A stretch of 64,000 bases of DNA from Gammaproteobacteria bacterium 39-13 (GCA_001898235.1 MKTN01000038.1:186001-250000), one strand, 5' to 3'; shown: positions 46,952 to 56,194, numbered from the stretch's first letter. Numbers and translations: made by a program. Notes: generated by a model not told the origin, from the sequence alone.

Positions 46952-47078
46952 CCTTAGTGAGATATACTCTTCACACACGCATCTTAGGCTTTGTTGACTT
47001 CGTTCATTTCGCAAAATTCATGTATTTTGCATACACTCTTTTTGTTAAGGGCTCGTCACCTCATCTAAAAATCGTTTG

Positions 47079-47336
47079 TTATGAGCATAATCCTTCTTCT
47101 CTTTTTAAATACCATTCTACAATGCGCAGAACAACCTTTGTCATAAAAAAGGAAAATATTTTCCAAATTAAAAAGGAAGAATAAAAAACAATTATCCATA
47201 TGAGCATAATCATGATAAACACAAAGGTAATAATTTGATGTGAAAATCTTTGTTTTAAAAATTTTTTCCATAATAGCTTGAGAACAACCACTGCACGTGC
47301 ATCATGCGCAAGTGCAGTTTCATTATAGTATTCCAT
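47079..47336 (-). CDS. Small membrane protein
   Basis: 85 residues, not recognised. The ATG at 47336 has AGGAAAG about 12 bases upstream and lies 21 bp after the stop of the CIMM-ending gene on the same strand. A short polar head is followed by a basic patch (KKFLKQR), one or two closely spaced hydrophobic segments (IITFVFIMIMLIWIIVFYSS and a following ILE/PHE-rich stretch), and a basic end (LKREEGLCS). It may be co-transcribed with the gene upstream. AT-rich DNA can produce such frames by chance, so support is moderate. Confidence 0.45.
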   Translation of the reverse strand: MEYYNETALAHDARAVVVLKLLWKKFLKQRFSHQIITFVFIMIMLIWIIVFYSSFLIWKIFSFFMTKVVLRIVEWYLKREEGLCS

Positions 47337-47357
47337 CTGTTACCACTTTCCTAAAAA

Positions 47358-48932
47358 TCACATCATAATACAGCTAGTGTTTTTTTTGCGCGAAGATTCT
47401 TGTAGCTCAAAAATATCCTCTTCACTATCATTATTTTCTTCTTCAGTTTTATCTAAAAGTTCGAGTTGGATGTCTTTACGCACAGGCATTATTACTGAGG
47501 TAAGCAAGGGAAATCTAACATTATCTTGCACCGTTGAATTTCCCCTAAGAGTTTGAGCTAATCTTGAATAAGTCGGCGTAAAAACAGGAGACAATATCGG
47601 GTCCTCAAGTGTCATCATGACATGGCAAGATGATGTTAAAAAACAACTGCCTATGGCCATCTTCCGCAAAGATAATACCATTTGCCTCATATCCTCACTC
47701 ATGACTCGTCTATCAATTTGACTTTGAATTACCTCACGAACTGCCGCGTTATCACTTTTACGCATAATAGCATATAATTCAAAGGGTTTTAGCTTGTCTG
47801 CATTCTCTTTTTCTAACACATAGCTAAGTAATAAGGTTTCACTTTCTTCTCCCTTTCCGGCCCATTGAAAAGGTGGTGTTTCTTCACGCAAAAGCGCATG
47901 ATGGTAAAGGGTAATGTTATAATTCTTAGCATATTCAAAAATAGCATACTCCACAGCCATTCGTGCCATCAGTCTTTTTTGTGTTGGATTAAAATGCCTT
48001 CCCTGCCAACGTGCATTCTCCAATAAAGGCTGCGGCTCATCTTCTCTACAGACAAGATATTTCAACAAATTGCTTAATTGCTGGTTTAATCTGTGGTTAG
48101 CACACAAAGGAAATCTCGTTTCTAATAAATTGGTTAACGCTTCTCCACATAATAATGGAAACTCTTTCTCAACATCGTTTAGCTCAAATTTTGCCCACCC
48201 CATCACATCTATAAACCAACCGCTCTTTTGTGCCTCAAATGTTTCTTTATATTTCTTAATTTTCTCGCGGATAGCTTCATTCACATGTTGTACTTGTGCC
48301 ATATTGGTTTCAAAATGTTTAATGGCACTCTCATTACGCAAAAACTCATTTCCTTGATATAACTGTCCGGATAAAGAGCTAAAGATAATTTCTGTTAACT
48401 GCATAAACAATGGCATTTCGTCAAGTTGATTAGCACAATATAAATTTACCAATCCACAATAATAATCTCTCATAAAGACTTCATAGGCGCCAAAGCCGAA
48501 AAAATGCGGACTCACACCAAGATTATCAACACAAGTGTATTCTCCTAATTTCATATAACGAGTGGCTAGTGGATGAGAGCAAACCCGTTGCCAACTCTCT
48601 TTAAGCTCTGCCAAAACAGTCGGCTTGTCCTCTTCAATCACATTGTCACTAATACAAGCATAAAGGTACTCATTTAAGGCTACGTCACCTTCAATAAAAA
48701 GACCTGGTTTAATGCCAATTTTCTCGGCCAAGCTATATACCAAATTAGCATTGACCACATCAGAAATACTTATTTTTTTACTTCTTTTAATAGGTAAAGT
48801 GGAAATAAAAATATCAAGATCATCAACAATAATAACGTTAATTTGACCAAATCTGTCTAACATCAACATCGATTTCTGTTGTGATGTTAGGCTATGAATC
48901 TTAGGCGACAAACGTGTCCTTATTTTAGTCAT
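47358..48932 (-). CDS. Unknown protein ending in a CaaX box (CIMM), candidate prenylated effector
   Basis: 524 residues from the ATG at 48932, which has GGAG five bases upstream; an ATG at 48980 would add 16 residues but lacks a binding site. No signal peptide or membrane helix; mostly helical, with an acidic stretch (EEENNDSEEDIFEL) near the end and then SRKKNTSCIMM at the C-terminus. Cys521-Ile-Met-Met is a canonical eukaryotic CaaX farnesylation signal (Met at X favours farnesyltransferase), with a basic patch before it. Legionella effectors such as AnkB use the same trick to reach host membranes. I recognise no catalytic domain. Host prenylation is inference from the four residues and the overall gene company. 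Confidence 0.7.
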   Translation of the reverse strand: MTKIRTRLSPKIHSLTSQQKSMLMLDRFGQINVIIVDDLDIFISTLPIKRSKKISISDVVNANLVYSLAEKIGIKPGLFIEGDVALNEYLYACISDNVIEEDKPTVLAELKESWQRVCSHPLATRYMKLGEYTCVDNLGVSPHFFGFGAYEVFMRDYYCGLVNLYCANQLDEMPLFMQLTEIIFSSLSGQLYQGNEFLRNESAIKHFETNMAQVQHVNEAIREKIKKYKETFEAQKSGWFIDVMGWAKFELNDVEKEFPLLCGEALTNLLETRFPLCANHRLNQQLSNLLKYLVCREDEPQPLLENARWQGRHFNPTQKRLMARMAVEYAIFEYAKNYNITLYHHALLREETPPFQWAGKGEESETLLLSYVLEKENADKLKPFELYAIMRKSDNAAVREVIQSQIDRRVMSEDMRQMVLSLRKMAIGSCFLTSSCHVMMTLEDPILSPVFTPTYSRLAQTLRGNSTVQDNVRFPLLTSVIMPVRKDIQLELLDKTEEENNDSEEDIFELQESSRKKNTSCIMM

Positions 48933-49123
48933 GAAGGCTCCATTAGCATGAGGTTTCGCAGTCGATTTCACAATCTCCATGCACTTTTACGTACTCACAG
49001 CTTAGTTTTAAGTCCGCCAAAAATTCATATGCTACGACTGTGTATTTATAAATATTGTTTTTCAGTTATATCAAGAGAGGATGCTGACATCAAGCCCCCC
49101 TAATTTCTGTAAAAGAAATTGGC

Positions 49124-49573
49124 TTATGACTTATCCATGACAAGCCAACGACTGATTTGTTGAGAAACGTATTCTCTCTCACCAAAAATCCCTTTGGTGG
49201 CAACAGCTTTGAGCTCTAATGCAAAAAAAGTAGGATTCACGGCTGGATAAATAATCTTTTGTTGGCAAGTGACATTTACTTGATAACCAGAAAGTGCTTT
49301 TGCTTGCTTATCAAAGTGAAAGGCATGCTCAGGGCATACTTGCGGATTTTGCTCCCACTTTTCTTGGGCTAACGAGAGGGCACTTAATGCGGCATGTTGA
49401 GCACGAATAGTCAACAAAGTATAATTTACTGTTTGTTGCTGCATTGCCCCTATTTTGATGAGATAAGTACCCGCCAATGCTAAAATAATGAGAATAAATA
49501 TCGTCGCTAATAAAGTAAATCCTTTCGCCTCTTGTAAAGACTTAGCTATAACAATTTGAGTTTTCCTCATCAT
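49124..49573 (-). CDS. mshP: MSHA-type pilus biogenesis protein MshP-like
   Basis: 149 residues; start ATG ATG at 49573 overlaps the end of the mshO-like gene. A prepilin-like N-terminal helix (KGFTLLATIFILIILALAGT) lacks the Glu5 of true pilins, as in MshP/PilX proteins. The remainder is a small periplasmic domain with a Cys pair. It is the last gene of the pilus operon. In Vibrio, MshP lies after MshO, the same place as here. Confidence 0.75.
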   Translation of the reverse strand: MMRKTQIVIAKSLQEAKGFTLLATIFILIILALAGTYLIKIGAMQQQTVNYTLLTIRAQHAALSALSLAQEKWEQNPQVCPEHAFHFDKQAKALSGYQVNVTCQQKIIYPAVNPTFFALELKAVATKGIFGEREYVSQQISRWLVMDKS

Positions 49574-50289
49574 ATTGCGTTCTCAAAAAATAATGGAGTT
49601 ACCATTTTTATGGTCTTTTTTCCTGTTGCTTGCCCAAACTCAAGTGCAATTAAAATTCCTTGATGATTATCATGAGAATAAAGGCTAAATTCGCAATGTT
49701 GAATATGCTCACCTAATAAGGCCTTATCTTGCGTAGCAAGATCGAGTCGCTCTAGCAAGGCTGGGGCTTTTTCACAACTATAACGGATGGGCGTACTCAA
49801 AAGATAAAATATTGCAGGTTTTGTTAAAGGTGGAAAATCTTTCTCTATAACCAACCGATCTGAATGCTGTTTATTAAGATCAGCCTTATACAGTTGTGTC
49901 TGATTCTTTGCTAAACCTGGAAAATAAATATCATAGGACCTTCCTTGAAAAACTTGTGAGTCAAGTTGCCCCCCAATCGGATAGAATGTTTGTTGTTCAT
50001 TAGATTTTGGCAATAAAACTCCTTTAAAAAGTATTTTTCTAAAAGTGAGATCCTGTCCATTTTTACTGATATCAATAGATGGCAAAAAAGCATTTTTGAG
50101 CTCATTGGCTACGTTATCTAAACTTATCTCCGCGTTTTCTATTTTTAGAGCTCTATCTGTCACCCAAAAATAAGCTTGAATAGGTCCGGCAATAATTTCA
50201 ATAATCACTGCCGCCATGATAGCCGTCAAAATGATGGTCAGAATCATTTCAATAAGTGTAAACCCGAGCATCTTTTGCATGTCTATCAT
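49570..50289 (-). CDS. mshO: MshO-like minor pseudopilin
   Basis: 239 residues. Type IV prepilin leader MIDMQKMLG followed by FTLIEMILTIILTAIMAAVI, with Glu5 conserved; an alternative start at ATG 50280 has a better-spaced AAGGGA. The large C-terminal domain resembles PilW/GspJ/MshO minor pilins. It overlaps mshP (4 bp) and mshD. Role: minor pilin in pilus-tip assembly, by homology of position. Confidence 0.78.
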   Translation of the reverse strand: MIDMQKMLGFTLIEMILTIILTAIMAAVIIEIIAGPIQAYFWVTDRALKIENAEISLDNVANELKNAFLPSIDISKNGQDLTFRKILFKGVLLPKSNEQQTFYPIGGQLDSQVFQGRSYDIYFPGLAKNQTQLYKADLNKQHSDRLVIEKDFPPLTKPAIFYLLSTPIRYSCEKAPALLERLDLATQDKALLGEHIQHCEFSLYSHDNHQGILIALEFGQATGKKTIKMVTPLFFENAI

Positions 50290-50737
50290 TCCCTTTTGCT
50301 TTGATAGCAGAAAATGTCACTTGCCCTAGGTATTGATGAGTTACACTGATCCATATTAATGCACTATCTTTGTTCTTTTCTGTGCGCTTAATCTCAATAG
50401 AAACATCAAATGGCTCCGTCGGGAAATTCCGAGATAACTCAGGGAATAGCTTCTTTACAGGCACATTTTTAATTCCTTGATAATCACAAAGATTGAGCAT
50501 TTCATTTGAACTACGTTTATTAGCACATCCATCTTCTTGCAAATCATTTTTTTTGTTTAAGATTTCATGCATCGCCATATCACCTATCATCATGGCTTGC
50601 CATTGAAGCTCTGGATCAACACTATTTTTAGTAACTGTCATCATGACTGATAATATTCCTGTCAGCCCAATGCCTAGCACAACAATAGTGACAATAAACT
50701 CAATCAATGTCATTCCTTTACAGCATTCTTTTTTCAT
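50249..50737 (-). CDS. mshD: MshD-like minor pilin
   Basis: 162 residues. Leader MKKECCKG, then MTLIEFIVTIVVLGIGLTGI with Glu5; the residue after the cleavage Gly is Met instead of Phe, as in PilV/MshD-type minor pilins. A Cys pair in the C-terminal domain (DGCANKRS, NLCDYQ) may form a disulfide. Overlaps the genes on both sides, which indicates tight translational coupling. Confidence 0.78.
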   Translation of the reverse strand: MKKECCKGMTLIEFIVTIVVLGIGLTGILSVMMTVTKNSVDPELQWQAMMIGDMAMHEILNKKNDLQEDGCANKRSSNEMLNLCDYQGIKNVPVKKLFPELSRNFPTEPFDVSIEIKRTEKNKDSALIWISVTHQYLGQVTFSAIKAKGNDRHAKDARVYTY

Positions 50738-51209
50738 ACACTAATCCACTAAAGCCATCAATAATGAGCTGCCGCTTATTTAGCTGCAAAATAATTTCTT
50801 TGGGCTGAAGATGAAACTGATTGTAGACTTTTCCATCCTTATTTATATAAAACGGAAAATTGCCTTTTACAGATACTCCTTTGGGGATCTCAACCATCAT
50901 ATTTGCAGGTTCTGCTAACAAAAAAGGAGAAGGTACTAGTTTAGAAAAATCATCAGTGGTGCAATTTTTTCGCTGATACAGCGCTAATACATTAGGAGCG
51001 CTATATCTTATCTGGACATCACACCCAGTTGCCGTTGCAACTTTTCTTGCATAACGCAACATATTTGAAAGCTCATCTAGAAAGAATTTTTCTTCGAAGT
51101 CGTCATGGCGAAGAAAGAGTGGCGCGGCTGTAGCCCCTATTATTCCCATCAGTACAATAACCAAAAGCCACTCGATGAGAGTGAACCCTCGTATTCTTTT
51201 CACAATCAC
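50718..51209 (-). CDS. mshC: MshC-like minor pilin (GspH/FimT type)
   Basis: 163 residues, GTG start at 51209 with GGAATGA close upstream. Leader MIVKRIRG and mature start FTLIEWLLVIVLMGIIGATA with Glu5. GspH/FimT-like globular domain (LSNMLRYARKVATATGCDVQ) with the conserved 'RYARxxAxxxG' pattern of this family. Position between the pilins and mshD is as in the Vibrio msh locus. Confidence 0.8.
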   Translation of the reverse strand: MIVKRIRGFTLIEWLLVIVLMGIIGATAAPLFLRHDDFEEKFFLDELSNMLRYARKVATATGCDVQIRYSAPNVLALYQRKNCTTDDFSKLVPSPFLLAEPANMMVEIPKGVSVKGNFPFYINKDGKVYNQFHLQPKEIILQLNKRQLIIDGFSGLVYEKRML

Positions 51210-51220
51210 TCATTCCATGA

Positions 51221-51826
51221 TTAGGGTATTTTTTTCGAGATAGTTCCCGTGCTTGTTGAATAGATAATAGAACGAATTACGCTTTTGTTTTTCTCATAGA
51301 TATAAATACATTCGGGTTCTTTATATACTGCACAATAATTTTCCTTACAACTTTCCCCTTCGCCGAATGTGACACTAGAAGAAGATAACAAGTTTTTCAT
51401 GATTTGAGCGCAAATTTTACTATCATTGCCGCCGCCACCTAATACATCAGTTGAGATCAGATCTTCCGCTCCTTCATTAGCTGCATCTGGCCAACCTTGA
51501 GTATTAAAGCCCACGTTAGCATGACCCGAATTGAGAAAATCAATCCCTGCAATAGGCGGAACAGAGACTGGCTGACCATTTGCCAACCATTTAGCATGAG
51601 CAATATTGACGGCAGATGCCATTGCTCCAGCCGTGCCGCTTACACTTGCGTTATGTGCGTCCCCTGCTATATCTAAAAACCTGGGTAAAGCTACGGAAGC
51701 CAGAATACCTAGCAATACGATAACAATAACCAATTCAATTAAGGTAAAACCTTGCTGTGGATTTTTCACTATCGTTCTAAAGGCGGTCTTAATGTTCTTT
51801 TGCGTTGATTCTACATGGCTGTTCAT
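51221..51826 (-). CDS. MSHA-type pilin (MshA/MshB family), long leader
   Basis: I chose the ATG at 51826 (201 aa), with a 26-residue leader ending PQQG; the frame is open to 51964, but the extra 46 codons look non-coding. Mature start FTLIELVIVIVLLGILASVA then LPRFLDIAGDAHNASVSGTA, which is the MshA-type pilin signature. The C-terminal domain holds two Cys pairs (SKICAQ, EGESCKENYCAVY and EPECIY). It is probably a major or second major pilin; by position it corresponds to mshA. Confidence 0.8.
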   Translation of the reverse strand: MNSHVESTQKNIKTAFRTIVKNPQQGFTLIELVIVIVLLGILASVALPRFLDIAGDAHNASVSGTAGAMASAVNIAHAKWLANGQPVSVPPIAGIDFLNSGHANVGFNTQGWPDAANEGAEDLISTDVLGGGGNDSKICAQIMKNLLSSSSVTFGEGESCKENYCAVYKEPECIYIYEKNKSVIRSIIYSTSTGTISKKIP

Positions 51827-51965
51827 TCTACGCTGCTCATTTACGATGGTATAAACTAGGCTGCTCGAAGAACATGCATTTCGTCTGAACGCAAAATTAT
51901 TATTTTTGTGACAGCTTCTAAATTTATGCAAGTGCATCCTCTTCCCTTTATCAATTTTGCTCATC

Positions 51966-52505
51966 CTAAGGATAAGTTACATCACCGGTATTGGCGTCAT
52001 AGATAATTTTTTCATTTGTTCGTCTATAGATATACGTACAATTATGATCTGAGGTCGCTTTAGCACAAAAATCTCCGCTCTCGCATTTCCCTGTCTCATC
52101 AGCGGGAATAATAGTCACACCAGAGGTTTTGACAATGTTTCGCAAAATCTGCCCACAAGTATCATTACCTGATACGCCTCCATCCTTAATTTCAGACAAG
52201 AGGCTTATTCCATTACCGCTAATACCAATAGGATATCCTTTTTGATTAAACTTAGTCACAGAGGCTCCATCTCCATTAATATCAACGTAACCATCTACCT
52301 CCTTGGTTAATTCCCATTGTGCTTTAGCGACACTCAATCCAGCACTAAACGCACCGCCTGTTGCTTGTACAACGGCAGTACGCGCTTTACCACTGACATT
52401 GAGGTAACGTGGCAAAGCAATTGCTGCTAATATTCCCAGCAACACAACCACTATCACAAGCTCAATTAAGGTAAACCCTTTATTGTTGTACATTGGTTTA
52501 ACCAT
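51966..52505 (-). CDS. MSHA-type pilin (MshA/MshB family)
   Basis: 179 residues from ATG 52505. Ten-residue leader MVKPMYNNKG, mature start FTLIELVIVVVLLGILAAIA then LPRYLNVSGKARTAVVQATG. C-terminal domain with the Cys pattern CGQIL, GKCESGDFCAK and HNCTYIYRR, parallel to the next pilin, so the two are paralogues. By position after mshG it corresponds to mshB. A 16-bp palindrome overlaps its start codon, and the 75-bp gap to mshG is one of the larger gaps in the operon, room for an extra promoter or processing site. Confidence 0.82.
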   Translation of the reverse strand: MVKPMYNNKGFTLIELVIVVVLLGILAAIALPRYLNVSGKARTAVVQATGGAFSAGLSVAKAQWELTKEVDGYVDINGDGASVTKFNQKGYPIGISGNGISLLSEIKDGGVSGNDTCGQILRNIVKTSGVTIIPADETGKCESGDFCAKATSDHNCTYIYRRTNEKIIYDANTGDVTYP

Positions 52506-52512
52506 GGTTAAA
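52497..52512. promoter_or_regulatory. 16-bp palindrome over the pilin start codon
   Basis: TTTAACCATGGTTAAA is a perfect palindrome that contains the start ATG at 52505. It could be an operator or an RNA hairpin that affects translation of the pilin; it may also be chance in AT-rich DNA. Confidence 0.3.
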
Positions 52513-52580
52513 TCAAAGCCCCTTACTTTATACCTTTCTTGTTTCTATCAAAATTATAGTTGCCAAAATACAACACTAAG

Positions 52581-53819
52581 TTAAAGCGCTTCCATTTTTC
52601 TTAATGCAACTGTAGAAATATCCCACATGGGTAAAAAGACACCTAATGCAAGAACAAGCACCATCATAGCGATGATGATGATAAGTAAAGGTTCAATTGC
52701 ATCTCCTAGCCTTTTTAGATCGTAATCCACATCTTTCTCATAGTAATGCGACACATCAAGCAAAATACTATCAATTTCACCAGTTTCCTCACCCACTGCT
52801 AACATTTGCAGGACAATGGGAGAAAAAAGCTCACTATTCTTTGCTGCAAGATATAGAGTTTCACCTTTTTCTACATGATGTCGCATATTCATTATTTTTT
52901 GTTCCAGATAAGCATTATCTGCAACCTTTGAAACTATCTTAAATCCCTTAAGCAAGGGGACATTCGCTGTCACAGTAAGCGAAAATGCTCGACAAAACCG
53001 TGCATAAATGGTTCTCTTGACAATACTCCCTACTAATGGCAGCCTTAATTTTAAATATGACCACCACCATATACCACGCTCTGATTTTAAAAATAAACCT
53101 ATTCCTACTGTTAATATCAAAATAAACATTGCCAACAGCCAACCATAACGCACAAAAATATCAGAAAAGCCAATGAGGATCCTCGTTGGCAACGGCAATT
53201 GTGAACCAAATGCATTAAAAAAATTGCTAAAAGAAGGGATAACGATCAAATTGATAATAGTTATTGCGATGATGATTGCGACAAAAACCATCGCTGGATA
53301 TCTAAGGGCTGTTTTAATACGTCGCCGGGTTTCTAATTCAGACTCTAAATACTCTTTAATCTGTAAAAAAGAATGCTCTAGCTGCCCTGAATCCTCTCCC
53401 ACTTCAATCATAGCAATAATGAGAGTGGTAAAAATATGAGGGTGTTTTTCCAACGCTTTACTTAATCTTAAGCCTGACTCAAGACTAATAACAATATCCG
53501 TTAAGGCACTACGCAATCCACTGTGAGCGGTTGTCTCACTCACCACTCGCAAGGATCGAATCAAAGGGACGCCGGCTTTAGAAAGAGTATACAATTGTTG
53601 CATGCATAAAATGAGATCGTCGAGTTTAGGCTGCCCTATTCCCAGGTATTTTCCTAATAAATCTTCTACTGTGATCTCACTAGAGGTCATTATAATAGAA
53701 ATAGGAATAACTTCGACACTCGCCAATTTCATCACTACATTGGTTTGCGAGGATGCTTCAATCATGCCTTCGACTTCTTGTCCCTTTTTGTCACGCCCCT
53801 TGTATTTATAATTAGGCAT
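52581..53819 (-). CDS. mshG: MSHA pilus inner membrane platform protein MshG (GspF/PilC family)
   Basis: 412 residues from ATG 53819, preceded by GAGGGAAGC; a TTG four codons upstream is possible. N-terminus PNYKYKGRDKKGQEVEG is typical of MshG/GspF. Two copies of the T2SSF domain (CMQQLYTLSKAGVPLIRSLR, and ARFCRAFSLTVTANVPLLKG) each followed by membrane helices; three or four helices in total. It organises the assembly ATPase and pilins in the inner membrane. It starts 8 bp after mshE. Confidence 0.9.
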   Translation of the reverse strand: MPNYKYKGRDKKGQEVEGMIEASSQTNVVMKLASVEVIPISIIMTSSEITVEDLLGKYLGIGQPKLDDLILCMQQLYTLSKAGVPLIRSLRVVSETTAHSGLRSALTDIVISLESGLRLSKALEKHPHIFTTLIIAMIEVGEDSGQLEHSFLQIKEYLESELETRRRIKTALRYPAMVFVAIIIAITIINLIVIPSFSNFFNAFGSQLPLPTRILIGFSDIFVRYGWLLAMFILILTVGIGLFLKSERGIWWWSYLKLRLPLVGSIVKRTIYARFCRAFSLTVTANVPLLKGFKIVSKVADNAYLEQKIMNMRHHVEKGETLYLAAKNSELFSPIVLQMLAVGEETGEIDSILLDVSHYYEKDVDYDLKRLGDAIEPLLIIIIAMMVLVLALGVFLPMWDISTVALRKMEAL

Positions 53820-53827
53820 CGCTTCCC

Positions 53828-55519
53828 TCAATCTTGTGTCAATTCAACCGATAAACGCAACACTTCTTCAAGGCTAATAATACCCAGTGAGGCATAATGA
53901 AGTGCTTGCTGCGTCAGTGGCACATAGAAAGATTTTTTTTGCGCAATAGAAGCAAATGTTTTCAGATCGCCCTCTCTAATGGCATCTATCATCTCATCCG
54001 TCATTTCTATCAGTTCATACACACCAATTCTTCCTTTATACCCTCTCATACCACATTGAGTACATCCTTTTCCTCTGGCAAAATGAATAGATGAAGAAGA
54101 TTCCGCAGTAATACTAGCTAACCATTTTAACTCTTGCTTATTAGGAACATAACTCTCGCTACAGCTCGAGCAAACACGCCTTGCTAATCTCTGTGCCATT
54201 ATCAAACGCACAGCACTTGCCACTAAATATGGCTGAACCCCCATATCAATTAGACGGATCGGACCACTCAACGCATCATTAGTATGCAGTGTAGATAGCA
54301 CAAGATGCCCTGTCATTGCAGCCCGTAACGCGATTTGAGCAGTTTCTTCATCACGAATTTCCCCCACCATCACAATGTCAGGATCATGACGAAGTCCAGA
54401 ACGTAAAATGGTGGAAAAATTTAAGCCAATTTTGGGCTGTACCTGAACTTGATTGATCCTATCAAATGAATATTCAACAGGATCTTCAACGGTAATAATT
54501 TTTTTCTCAGGAGAATTTATTTCAGATAGCCCGCCATAAAGCGTCGTTGATTTACCACTACCCGTTGGCCCTGTGACCAAAATCATGCCATGTGGTCTTG
54601 CTAAATGATGTTTGAACACAACAAGTTGTCTTTCAGTCATTCCTAAATCTTCTAGCTTGAGAATACCTTGAGATTGATCCAAAAGACGCATGACGACTGC
54701 TTCACCATTTTGTACCGGCATGGTGGACATTCTAACATCAATTTTTCGTTCTTTTATTTGGAGCGAAAAGCGGCCATCTTGCGGCAAACGTCGCTCTGAA
54801 ATGTTCAATCTGGCCATGAGCTTCAAACGCAGCACTAAGGCAGAGATAATGCTTTTCCCACGCATAACCTGTTCTTGCAATACGCCATCTACTCTTTGGC
54901 GTATGCGCAAACCATTTTCCGCTGGTTCAATATGAATATCAGAAGCATTCACTTGAATTGCATCTTCAAAAATTGAATTCAATAGTTTTTTAATCGGTGC
55001 ATCACCCATTTCCTCATCTAATTCATTCTTAGGAGAAATGACACCGATTTCTTGTTCTAATTCACCTACTAGTGACGCAATTTCTTCTGTTCGTCTAAAT
55101 ACTTCGTCAATGACACGAACGAGATCTTTTTCTCTTACTACAACAAGACGAATTTGTTTTTTGAGTTTCCGTGATACTTCATCATAAGCCAACAAGTCAG
55201 TCGGATCAGCGATGGCGACCAGAAATCCATTTTTCACTCTATCAATAGGTATGACACGATACCGTCTAGCAATCGCCTCAGGGAGCTCACGAATGACCTC
55301 TGGTTTTATTTTATAATACTGAAGTTCTAAAAAAGGTAAATTAAGTTGCTTTGACAAAAATAGGAGTAATTCTGTTTCGGTGATATATCCAAGCTCAATG
55401 AGCACATCACCTAATTTTTTTCCTGAAGACTGTTGAATGTGTAATGCCTTTTCAAGCTGAGAATGGGTAATCACCTTATGTTCAAGTAGTAAATCACCTA
55501 GTTTTAGTTTCTTAATCAT
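53828..55519 (-). CDS. mshE: MSHA pilus assembly ATPase MshE (GspE/PilB family)
   Basis: 563 residues from ATG 55519 with AGGATT upstream. N-terminal MshEN domain (LGDLLLEHKVITHSQLEKAL, GKKLGDVLIELGYITETELL), which in the family can bind cyclic di-GMP. Then the secretion ATPase: Walker A TGPTGSGKSTTLYGGL, Asp box ITVEDPVEYSFDRINQVQV, Walker B DPDIVMVGEIRDEET, His box TGHLVLSTLHTNDA, and the four-Cys zinc site (CSSC, CTQC). It powers pilus polymerisation. Complete and apparently functional. Confidence 0.95.
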   Translation of the reverse strand: MIKKLKLGDLLLEHKVITHSQLEKALHIQQSSGKKLGDVLIELGYITETELLLFLSKQLNLPFLELQYYKIKPEVIRELPEAIARRYRVIPIDRVKNGFLVAIADPTDLLAYDEVSRKLKKQIRLVVVREKDLVRVIDEVFRRTEEIASLVGELEQEIGVISPKNELDEEMGDAPIKKLLNSIFEDAIQVNASDIHIEPAENGLRIRQRVDGVLQEQVMRGKSIISALVLRLKLMARLNISERRLPQDGRFSLQIKERKIDVRMSTMPVQNGEAVVMRLLDQSQGILKLEDLGMTERQLVVFKHHLARPHGMILVTGPTGSGKSTTLYGGLSEINSPEKKIITVEDPVEYSFDRINQVQVQPKIGLNFSTILRSGLRHDPDIVMVGEIRDEETAQIALRAAMTGHLVLSTLHTNDALSGPIRLIDMGVQPYLVASAVRLIMAQRLARRVCSSCSESYVPNKQELKWLASITAESSSSIHFARGKGCTQCGMRGYKGRIGVYELIEMTDEMIDAIREGDLKTFASIAQKKSFYVPLTQQALHYASLGIISLEEVLRLSVELTQD

Positions 55520-55528
55520 GCATCAATC

Positions 55529-56194
55529 CTAAACCCCAATCCAATTGAAATGCTCACTAATTGTATAAACAGTGAGGCTGATTTGTGCCTTAGGAAATTG
55601 TGTGATTTTATAATCTAGCGTCAGCCACCAAATGGGATAGGGTAAACTCTCAATTTTCTTCAAATAATGCAGTAGGTCACCGTATTCCCCGATCAAAATG
55701 ATTTTGATCGGTTGGCGGTATAATAATCCAACTACTTCTTCGCTCTTATGCTCACCCAAAATTTGAGGTGGCAATGTCTCTATCCGCTGAAGTGATAAGC
55801 CTAAAAAATCATTGAGTATATTTTCCAATAAAAATGGAACTTTCTCCGGCGCAATAAGCTTTTCCTTAAACTTACTTAAGGTCTTATTATGCTCTATTAA
55901 AAGCGATTCTAATTGGTGATATTCATCTTTTGTCTGCGAGTTTACTTTTCCAGACAATCTATTCTGTAGCCTTTTAAGTTCCTGTGACGTTCCATGGTAT
56001 TGTTGTTCTAGGTTACTCTTCTCTTCAGCAGCCTCATCAATTTGGCTCCCAATCGGCGTGATGATATAGCTAAACATAAACACCCATATCAGCGCAATAC
56101 CAGTGACAAGCAGCAAAGTTCTTTCGCGATGCGATCTTGCATTAATTTTTTTTTTCAGTTCTAACCAATATCTTTTTGTATTAAATTGCATCAT
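55529..56194 (-). CDS. mshJ: MshJ-like pilus assembly protein (PilO type)
   Basis: 221 residues. A short cytoplasmic head, one membrane helix at about 24-46 (TLLLVTGIALIWVFMFSYII), a periplasmic coiled-coil stretch (AAEEKSNLEQQYHGTSQELK) and a C-terminal ferredoxin-like domain (IETLPPQI, QPIKIILIGEYGDLLHYLKK, WLTLDYKITQFP). Such PilO/GspM-like proteins form the inner membrane alignment complex with the PilN- and PilM-like proteins encoded immediately upstream. Overlaps its upstream neighbour by 4 bp. Confidence 0.82.
   Translation of the reverse strand: MMQFNTKRYWLELKKKINARSHRERTLLLVTGIALIWVFMFSYIITPIGSQIDEAAEEKSNLEQQYHGTSQELKRLQNRLSGKVNSQTKDEYHQLESLLIEHNKTLSKFKEKLIAPEKVPFLLENILNDFLGLSLQRIETLPPQILGEHKSEEVVGLLYRQPIKIILIGEYGDLLHYLKKIESLPYPIWWLTLDYKITQFPKAQISLTVYTISEHFNWIGV

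Noticed and set aside
46957-47184. Plus-strand 75-codon frame
   Set aside because: No ribosome binding site and antisense to the small membrane protein, which has better support.
51827-51964. N-terminal extension of the second pilin
   Set aside because: Would give a 72-residue leader with non-pilin composition; more likely untranslated leader or promoter sequence.
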